Assembly (NCBI GenBank): GCA_024279575.1
Contig: JAJRRJ010000155.1
Coordinates: 1 to 11,069, forward strand
Length of the DNA stretch: 11,069 bases
From: Alphaproteobacteria bacterium
Lineage (GTDB): Bacteria > Pseudomonadota > Alphaproteobacteria > Rhizobiales > Devosiaceae
Direction: 5' to 3'
Within the stretch, counting starts at the first letter, position 1. Each line of letters starts with the position of its first letter. Shown one piece after another: positions 6,187 through 11,069 of this stretch. The position numbers were made by a program, and so were the translations under genes. The notes below the pieces were generated by a model that was not told where the DNA came from, made no database searches, and worked only from the letters and a program-made list of their open reading frames with translations.

Positions 6187-7200
6187 ATGAAAACTATTCT
6201 AATCGTAACAGATGCGTGGCACCCACAAGTAAATGGAGTTGTGCGTACGCTTGACAAACTGGCAAGTCATTTGCGTGCCAGGGGTTTTAATGTGGAGTTC
6301 CTTGAGCCCTCTGCCTTTAACACATTCCCCCTTCCCACTTATGGCGAAATCCGGGTTTCAATTGCGGGGCCCCGCAAGATCAGGCAACGGGTTGAGGCAA
6401 TTGCTCCCCACTATATACACATAGCAACCGAAGGCCCACTGGGGATTTTGGCGCGGCGCTATTGCATCAAGAACAATTTGGCATTTTCCACTTCCTTTCA
6501 TACCCAATACCCTGAGTATTTGCGGGCGCGCATGCCTGTGTCGCTCAAACTTTCCTATGCAATTTTACGAAAATTTCACCGGGCGGCAAAACATTGTCTT
6601 GTTACATCAAAAACAGTAAGTCAGCGTCTTAAATCGCACGGGTTTGAAAATATTGCCACCTGGTCTCTTGGTGTTGATCTGGAAACATTCAACCCAAAGT
6701 ACCGTGATGAAACCGCCCCTGAGTTTGATCTTCCACGGCCCATATTTTTATATGTGGGGCGCGTTTCGGTGGAAAAAAACATTGAGGCGTTTCTTAAAAT
6801 TGACTTGCCGGGCAGTAAGATTGTTGTGGGTGACGGCCCTCTCCTGGCCCAGTTGGAAAAGCAATATGCAGATGTAACATTTGCTGGAACAAAGCATGGG
6901 GAGGAACTCTCCAAATATTATGCCAGTGCGGATTGTTTCGTTTTTCCCTCGCGCACCGATACGTTTGGTCTGGTATTACTGGAGGCAATGGCCAGTGGTT
7001 TGCCGGTTGCCGCCTATCCGGTTCAGGGGCCCCTGGATGTGGTGGGAGGCGAAGGGGCGGGCATCCTTGATGAGGATCTGGCACTTGCGGCAATAAAAGC
7101 TGTAAAAATCCCCCGAAAATTTTGCCGTGATTATGCCAGAAAATTTACATGGCAGGCCTGTACCGAGCAATTTTTAGATAACCTTCCTCCGGTCAAATAG
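6187..7200 (+). CDS. GT4-type glycosyltransferase (GT-B fold)
   Basis: A 337-residue retaining GT-B glycosyltransferase of the group that includes GDP-mannose-dependent MgtA, sulfoquinovosyl transferase SqdX and diacylglycerol glycosyltransferases such as Agt. The N-terminal acceptor domain opens with ILIVTDAWHPQVNGVVRTL, whose glycine-containing loop is typical. The C-terminal donor domain has LYVGRVSVEKNIEAFL, then VGDGPL, and the nucleotide-sugar motif FPSRTDTFGLVLLEAMASG, in which Asp takes the place of the first Glu of the E-x7-E signature, as is common in this subgroup. I chose ATG 6187 over ATG 6157 because homologues begin just before the ILIVTDAW strand; GGGGAG lies 15 bases upstream, which is rather far, so the longer form remains possible. 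The substrate cannot be read from sequence; envelope glycolipid or polysaccharide synthesis is likely. No membrane segment is evident. Confidence 0.9.
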   Translation: MKTILIVTDAWHPQVNGVVRTLDKLASHLRARGFNVEFLEPSAFNTFPLPTYGEIRVSIAGPRKIRQRVEAIAPHYIHIATEGPLGILARRYCIKNNLAFSTSFHTQYPEYLRARMPVSLKLSYAILRKFHRAAKHCLVTSKTVSQRLKSHGFENIATWSLGVDLETFNPKYRDETAPEFDLPRPIFLYVGRVSVEKNIEAFLKIDLPGSKIVVGDGPLLAQLEKQYADVTFAGTKHGEELSKYYASADCFVFPSRTDTFGLVLLEAMASGLPVAAYPVQGPLDVVGGEGAGILDEDLALAAIKAVKIPRKFCRDYARKFTWQACTEQFLDNLPPVK

Positions 7201-7268
7201 CGAGAATTTACCTGTAAACACAGATAGCCGGTCACAGTTCGAGCAATCCAATTAACAAATATATGCAC

Positions 7269-7297
7269 TTGCGAGCAGGGCTTTCAATCCTTATAGG
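7269..7297 (+). promoter_or_regulatory. Candidate promoter of the MATE transporter gene
   Basis: In the 167-bp gap before the transporter gene, TTGCGA (7269-7274) and TATAGG (7292-7297) are 17 bases apart, each matching four of six bases of the sigma-70 consensus. It would give a leader of about 65 bases. The rest of the gap (7201-7367) shows nothing else recognisable. Confidence 0.3.
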
Positions 7298-7367
7298 TCC
7301 ATGTCTGCATCTATATGTCCGGAGCGGTATTTAACATCCGACAAGTGGTTTTAATTGGAGAATTTGC

Positions 7368-8720
7368 ATGGCTGTAAAAAGCGGTCGGCGCAAGGCCGTG
7401 TTTACACAGGGCTCAACAATGCGCCACGTCATCATTATGACCTCAACGGCGGCCATTGGCATGATGGCTATATTTTTTGTTGATGCTATCACCCTGTTTT
7501 ATATCTCCAAGCTAAACGATCCGGCGCAAACCGCAGCAGTAGGGCGTTCCGGTTATGTGATTGGATTTCTGATTGCTGTAACCGTTGGTATGATGATCGG
7601 ATCTTCGGTCCTCATTGCAAAGTCCATCGGACAGAAAAAATATGACCTTGCCAAACGCTATGGCGGTTCAGCAATCCTTGGCGCCTTCGTCTTTGGTTTA
7701 GTGTTCGCAGGCGCCCTGATAGCAACAACTGACTGGTTTTTAGGTTCCCTTGGTGCTACCGGGGGCTCCCTGTCCCATGCACAAACCTATCTCAGAATTA
7801 TTCTTCCAGGTATGCCATTCATGGCAATTGGCATGATTTGCATGGGTATTTTGCGGGCCTGGGGTGCGGCAAAGGAATCCATGTACATCACACTGGTGGG
7901 CGGCATATTAACCGCCGCCCTCGACCCGATATTTATTTTTGTGCTGGATTTTCAGGTAACCGGCGCGGCAATTGTTTCGCTGATTGCGCGACTGAGCTTT
8001 GCGGCTCTGGGACTGTATTATGTTTTATCCGGCGACAAACTGATTTCATGGTCGCATATTAAACAGATAATTTCAGACTTGCTGGACATGGCAAAAGTGG
8101 GAATACCTGCAATGGCCACAAATCTTGCGGCACCGGTCGGCCTGTTTCTTGTTGCTCAAAAAGTTGCGGAATATGGAGATAATGCCATGGCGGGAATGGC
8201 TGTAGTGGATCGCCTGGTTCCTTTGGCCTTTGGAGTGATTTTTGCACTTTCGGGTGCGGTGGGGCCAATTATTGGTCAAAATTTTGGTGCCGGACTATAT
8301 GATCGGTCTCGGCAGGGGCTGATTGACGGTGTCAAATTCAACATGGTCTATGTGCTGTTTGCATGGGCTGTGCTGTATTTTGCGCGCAACTTCATTATTG
8401 ATGCCTATTCCGCCACCGGGGATATGGCGCTGATGATCAATCTGTTTTGCACAATCATGGCGGCCGCATTCTTCTTTAACGGACTGTTGTTTGTCACCAA
8501 TGCGGCCTTTAACAATCTTGGCAAACCCCTCTGGGCCACGGCCTTTAATTGGTCGCGACAAACAATTGGGGTTGTGCCTTTTGTGACCCTTGGGGCCATG
8601 TGGGGCGATCTGCCCGGGATCGCCTATGGCATGGTTTTGGGCAGCGTACCGTTTGCCCTTGTTGCAATCTTTGTTGCATTACGGCTGATTGCGAGTTTTG
8701 CAAAAACAGACCAGGTCTGA
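7368..8720 (+). CDS. MATE-family multidrug/toxic compound efflux transporter
   Basis: A 450-residue polytopic inner-membrane protein with about twelve predicted helices arranged as two similar halves, fitting the MATE family of Na+- or H+-coupled exporters. The first helix carries FFVDAITLFYISKLND with Asp39, which aligns with the conserved helix-1 Asp of NorM/DinF-type members used in cation coupling. Typical family segments follow: GFLIAVTVGMMIGSSVLIAKSIGQKK at about 66-91 (helix 2 and the Gly-rich loop) and, in the second half, AMAGMAVVDRLVPLAFGVIFALSGAVGPIIGQNFGA near 268-303. Length is normal. The ATG is preceded by TTGGAG seven bases upstream, a good ribosome binding site. The exported compound cannot be predicted, and neighbours do not suggest one. 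It stands alone, with its own candidate promoter. The hairpin after its stop lacks a U-tract on this strand. Confidence 0.93.
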   Translation: MAVKSGRRKAVFTQGSTMRHVIIMTSTAAIGMMAIFFVDAITLFYISKLNDPAQTAAVGRSGYVIGFLIAVTVGMMIGSSVLIAKSIGQKKYDLAKRYGGSAILGAFVFGLVFAGALIATTDWFLGSLGATGGSLSHAQTYLRIILPGMPFMAIGMICMGILRAWGAAKESMYITLVGGILTAALDPIFIFVLDFQVTGAAIVSLIARLSFAALGLYYVLSGDKLISWSHIKQIISDLLDMAKVGIPAMATNLAAPVGLFLVAQKVAEYGDNAMAGMAVVDRLVPLAFGVIFALSGAVGPIIGQNFGAGLYDRSRQGLIDGVKFNMVYVLFAWAVLYFARNFIIDAYSATGDMALMINLFCTIMAAAFFFNGLLFVTNAAFNNLGKPLWATAFNWSRQTIGVVPFVTLGAMWGDLPGIAYGMVLGSVPFALVAIFVALRLIASFAKTDQV

Positions 8721-8724
8721 AATA

Positions 8725-8760
8725 TAAAAAACCCCTCTCGGCTTTTGGCTGAGAAGGGTT
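8725..8760 (-). terminator. Rho-independent terminator of the DUF1127 gene
   Basis: The arms 8730-8742 and 8748-8760 pair over 13 positions with one mismatch and one G-U pair around a five-base loop. On the minus strand the stem is followed by TTTTTTATATT, a proper U-tract, so it terminates the DUF1127 transcript. On the plus strand the hairpin is followed by AGGTCAATTAC, with no U-tract, so any effect on the MATE transcript would be weaker. It begins ten bases after the MATE stop codon. Confidence 0.8.
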
Positions 8761-8824
8761 AGGTCAATTACTGACCCTGGGGTTCAAGAAAATTACCCTG
8801 TGCGAGCGCACTGGCAAATATTGG

Positions 8825-9025
8825 TTAGTTCACCCAAATATTTGCAATGTGATGGCGCCGCGTTGCAAAAAAATCTGAACGCGATGCGCCATCCATATAG
8901 CGCGCGTCAAAAAGGTCGCCCCGGTTCAATCCAACATCATTGAGCTGGTGGGCATCCATTTGAGCTAAACTACGAGCGGATGCTTTGTTGGCGAAATAGG
9001 TTTTGATAGATTTTATCATGTTCAT
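8825..9025 (-). CDS. DUF1127 (YjiS-like) small protein
   Basis: A 66-residue protein with the DUF1127 signature near its middle: LAQMDAHQLNDVGLNRGDL at about residues 20-38, matching the family pattern of a short helix followed by D-(I/V)-G-L-x-R. The N-terminal helix is basic and the tail carries several Arg and His residues. DUF1127 proteins are abundant in alphaproteobacteria. In some species short members have been tied to phosphate and carbon metabolism or RNA turnover, but no role can be assigned here. The ATG has AAGGAG eight bases upstream. A second Met at codon 3 has a less suitable spacing. The gene has its own terminator at 8725-8760 and a candidate promoter 75-110 bases upstream, so it is a single-gene unit. 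The divergent LysR gene is a plausible regulator. Confidence 0.88.
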   Translation of the reverse strand: MNMIKSIKTYFANKASARSLAQMDAHQLNDVGLNRGDLFDARYMDGASRSDFFATRRHHIANIWVN

Positions 9026-9107
9026 AGTCGGTCTCCTTGGGTTGCCTCCCCCAAATCATTGCCCTCACGGCTTTTGTATCTGGGTCGGTGCGTCGTTTAT
9101 GTACTCA

Positions 9108-9136
9108 ATTTAGGGACTTGCTATTCATTAGTCCAA
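9108..9136 (-). promoter_or_regulatory. Candidate promoter of the DUF1127 gene
   Basis: On the minus strand, TTGGAC (bases 9136-9131) and CTAAAT (9113-9108) are exactly 17 bases apart. The -35 matches the consensus only in TTG; TAAATT, one base further on, is a slightly better -10. The expected leader is about 75 bases. The elements interlock with the opposite-facing LysR promoter candidate at 9118-9146. Confidence 0.35.
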
Positions 9137-9146
9137 CAAATAGATT
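9118..9146 (+). promoter_or_regulatory. Candidate promoter of the LysR gene
   Basis: TTGCTA (9118-9123) and TAGATT (9141-9146) are 17 bases apart and each matches four of six sigma-70 consensus positions. Transcription would start about 30 bases before ATG 9183. It overlaps the minus-strand promoter candidate over most of its length. CTATT (9121-9125) and AATAG (9139-9143) form a 5-bp dyad here that could be part of a LysR-type operator, though the T-N11-A pattern is not centred on it. Confidence 0.35.
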
Positions 9147-9182
9147 TCATCAAACCTATCAATAACTGTGATGAGAGCGCCC

Positions 9183-10076
9183 ATGGCAACGCCCCTAGAT
9201 CTGGACCAGTTACAAAGCTTTTGCGTAATTGCTGACTGCGGTAGCTTCACAGAAGCTGCGCGGCGGGTGCATAAAACCCAATCTGCTGTATCGATGCAGA
9301 TCAAGCGGCTTGAAGAAAGGCTGGATGAGGCATTGTTTTCCCGCGAAGGTCGTTCAATAACGTTGACCGCACAGGGAAGTGAGCTTTATCCGCTGGCGCG
9401 GCGCATGTTGCGCACCAATGCGGAAATAATCGATCTGTTTTCCAATACTGAACTGACCGGCTCCATTCATTTCGGGGTGCCAGATGATTATGCGGTACGG
9501 CTTCTTCCGGTGATTTTGTCCCAGTTTCAACGTACGCACCCAAAAATTGCAGTCGACGTAAAGTGCCATTCTTCTAACGATCTATTATCGGGAATGCATT
9601 CGGGTAAATTCGATCTCATTGTTTTTACTCAGGGCACTCAACATGAATTTGGCGAGGTCTTTCGTACCGAAAAAATGCTCTGGGTGGGGGGGCGCAACGG
9701 CATGGCGGTCAAAACCGACCCTCTGCCTTTGGCGCTAGGGGATCATAGTTGCTGTTGGCGGGCCGATGCGGAGGAAGCACTCAACAGGCTTTCACGGGAC
9801 TTTCGCATCGCCTATACGTCCTCCAACGCAACGGCAATTACCAGTGCGGTGTTATCAGACCTGGCGGTGGGGATATTGCCACAAAGCGCCCTGCAACAGG
9901 GAATGCAGGTTCTGGGCGCAAAAGAGGGCCTGCCAAAACTTCCCGATGCGCAGGTTGCGGTCATGCGCGCCAGCCACGCCTATGGGGGGATTTATGATGC
10001 GCTCAGCGATCATATTGTGGCAAGTCTTGGTAATCTGGAAGGGGAAGATCCCCTGAACAAACAGGCGGCGCAGTAG
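9183..10076 (+). CDS. LysR-family transcriptional regulator (LrhA-like)
   Basis: A 297-residue LysR regulator. The N-terminal winged helix-turn-helix is clear: LDLDQLQSFCVIADCGSF, then TEAARRVHKTQSAVSMQIKRLEERL as the recognition region, and a wing ending in ITLTAQGSELYPLARRML. The effector domain begins with GSIHFGVPDDYAVRLLPVIL, a wording typical of the LrhA/HexA/PecT branch, and continues with FDLIVFTQG and SAVLSDLAVGILPQSAL. The ligand is unknown. ATG 9183 is chosen because related proteins begin a few residues before PLDLDQL; in-frame GTG 9168 and ATG 9171 are alternatives with no better ribosome binding site. It is divergent from the DUF1127 gene across a 157-bp gap, an arrangement in which LysR proteins often regulate the neighbour and themselves. 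It converges with gshA, 31 bases away. Confidence 0.93.
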   Translation: MATPLDLDQLQSFCVIADCGSFTEAARRVHKTQSAVSMQIKRLEERLDEALFSREGRSITLTAQGSELYPLARRMLRTNAEIIDLFSNTELTGSIHFGVPDDYAVRLLPVILSQFQRTHPKIAVDVKCHSSNDLLSGMHSGKFDLIVFTQGTQHEFGEVFRTEKMLWVGGRNGMAVKTDPLPLALGDHSCCWRADAEEALNRLSRDFRIAYTSSNATAITSAVLSDLAVGILPQSALQQGMQVLGAKEGLPKLPDAQVAVMRASHAYGGIYDALSDHIVASLGNLEGEDPLNKQAAQ

Positions 10077-10107
10077 ATTTATTCTACGAGTAAGGACTGC
10101 TAAATAC

Positions 10108-11069
10108 TCAAGAAATCATAAGTTCTTTATATAGCTGGTTCAGATCGCCTGCCCATTCCCCCTCGTAGCGCTCCAACAGACATTCTGCATGGGTTTTTTC
10201 CGTTTCAACAATATCATTGAGCGGGGCCAGAAACTGGGTTTCATCAACCTGTTCCCAATTCATGTTTGAACGCGCTTTCAGGCCCGCAGTGCTGATTTCC
10301 AACACTTGTTTGGCAATATCGTTGACGGTTCCGGCGCGAAATGGCGTATGAATGGCCGATGTTGGCACCTCGTCGCGCAATAACTGGCGCTCTTCTTCAC
10401 TCCAGTCCTTGACCAGGTCCCATGCCGCATCAAGCGCGTTTTGGTCATAGAGCAACCCCACCCACAGGGCAGGCAACGCGCAAATGTCTGCCCAGGCACC
10501 ACAATCAGCGCCGCGCATTTCAAGAAATTGTTTCAGGCGAACTTCAGGAAAAATTGTTGAAATATGGTCTTCCCAATCGACAACGCTTGGCTTTTGCCCA
10601 GGAAGTTGTGGCAGGTTCCCTTGCAAAAACTCACGGAAACTCTCCCCTGCACAATTCACATATTTGCCTTCTCGCATTACAAAATACATCGGCACATCCA
10701 GCGCATAATCCACATAGCGCTCAAAGCCCATGCCATCCTCAAATACGAATGGCAGCATGCCAGTGCGTGCATTATCGGTATTTTTCCAGATATGGGACCG
10801 AAAAGACAAATAGCCGTTTGGCTTATTGTCAAGAAACGGGGAATTGGCAAACAAAGCTGTGACTATAGGTTGCAACGCGAGGGAAACCCGCAATTTTTTG
10901 ACCATATCCTGCTCATCAGAAAAATCCAGATTCACCTGCACTGTGCATGAGCGAAACATCATTGAGGTGCCAAGGGTTCCAACTTTTTCCATATACGGTT
11001 CCATGATGGCATAACGGCTTTTGGGCATAGGAGAGATATCATCAAGCCCCCATGTGGGGCTTACCCCCA
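10108..11069 (-). CDS. gshA: Glutamate-cysteine ligase, C-terminal two-thirds (N-terminus outside window)
   Basis: This enzyme joins glutamate and cysteine to gamma-glutamylcysteine using ATP, the first step of glutathione synthesis in the cytoplasm. The frame stays open to the window edge, giving 320 residues; family members of this alphaproteobacterial/plant type are about 450-460 long, so about 140 N-terminal residues are missing. Recognisable blocks are PMPKSRYAIMEPYM, RSCTVQVNLDFSDEQDMV, LALQPIVTALFANSPF, the FVFEDGMGFERYVDYAL segment, and FPEVRLKQFLEMRGAD. A Met at 11028 could be mistaken for a start, but the upstream GVSPTWGLDDISP continues the conserved protein, so the true start lies beyond base 11069. 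The usual MRGADGGP appears here as MRGADCGAW, a small departure worth noting. It converges with the LysR gene, with only weak inverted repeats between them. Confidence 0.95.
   Translation of the reverse strand, partial: GVSPTWGLDDISPMPKSRYAIMEPYMEKVGTLGTSMMFRSCTVQVNLDFSDEQDMVKKLRVSLALQPIVTALFANSPFLDNKPNGYLSFRSHIWKNTDNARTGMLPFVFEDGMGFERYVDYALDVPMYFVMREGKYVNCAGESFREFLQGNLPQLPGQKPSVVDWEDHISTIFPEVRLKQFLEMRGADCGAWADICALPALWVGLLYDQNALDAAWDLVKDWSEEERQLLRDEVPTSAIHTPFRAGTVNDIAKQVLEISTAGLKARSNMNWEQVDETQFLAPLNDIVETEKTHAECLLERYEGEWAGDLNQLYKELMIS

Noticed and set aside
8762..8776. GGTCA-ATTAC-TGACC hairpin after the MATE gene as its terminator
   Set aside because: The stem is only 5 bp and lacks a U-tract; the stronger hairpin at 8730-8760 has its U-tract on the minus strand.
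10073..10109. Short inverted repeats between the LysR gene and gshA (GTAGA/TCTAC and GAGTA/TACTC)
   Set aside because: Stems of 5 bp without U-tracts are too weak to call a bidirectional terminator.
10422..10862. 146-residue open frame on the plus strand
   Set aside because: It lies wholly antisense to gshA, whose protein is strongly conserved, and its translation shows no family features.
1..11069. Mobile elements, CRISPR arrays, tRNA or rRNA genes, or a novel defence-like system
   Set aside because: I saw no transposase or integrase motifs, terminal repeats, regularly spaced repeats or structural RNA signatures; every long gene fits a known family in normal operon context.

Overview
The window looks like chromosomal DNA of an alphaproteobacterium, most likely of the order Hyphomicrobiales (Rhizobiales). 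The signs are an aa3-type cytochrome c oxidase operon in the order coxB-coxA-ctaB-(small membrane protein)-ctaG-coxC, an invasion-associated-locus-B (IalB) family gene beside it, a gamma-glutamylcysteine synthetase of the alphaproteobacterial/plant type, and a LysR gene divergent from a DUF1127 gene. Base composition is moderate and uniform. I see no insertion sequences, phage genes, CRISPR arrays, tRNAs or rRNAs. This is a recognition-based placement; no search was run.

Layout. (1) 1-5172, minus strand: a tightly packed oxidase operon. Read in its own direction it encodes CoxB (CuA subunit), CoxA (heme a / heme a3-CuB subunit), CtaB (heme O synthase), a 59-residue membrane protein, CtaG/Cox11 (CuB insertion) and CoxC (subunit III, cut by the window edge near its C-terminus). 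All metal ligands and proton-channel residues checked in CoxA and CoxB are present. (2) 5173-5526: a 354-bp divergent control region. It holds a perfect FNR/FixK-type palindrome (TTGATCTAGATCAA), a TATATA element beside it, a GC-rich tandem repeat, and a perfect 8-bp inverted repeat abutting the coxB ribosome binding site. (3) 5527-8720, plus strand: an exported IalB-family protein, a GT4-type glycosyltransferase and a MATE-family transporter, separated by gaps of about 150 bp that suggest separate transcription units. (4) 8725-9182: a DUF1127 gene on the minus strand with its own intrinsic terminator, and a short divergent promoter region shared with a LysR gene. (5) 9183-11069: an LrhA-like LysR regulator convergent with the 3' two-thirds of gshA, whose N-terminal part lies beyond the window.

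How the genes fit together. Region 1 builds one enzyme: three structural subunits plus heme O synthesis, the first step of heme A synthesis, and copper delivery. The FNR-type box suggests oxygen-responsive control of the operon, which suits a high-oxygen terminal oxidase. The remaining genes are typical core genes: envelope or lipid glycosylation, efflux, transcription control and glutathione synthesis.

I found no convincing undescribed multi-gene system. The points most worth a second look are regulatory: the FNR-type palindrome, the hairpin at the coxB start, and the overlapping divergent promoters between the LysR and DUF1127 genes.
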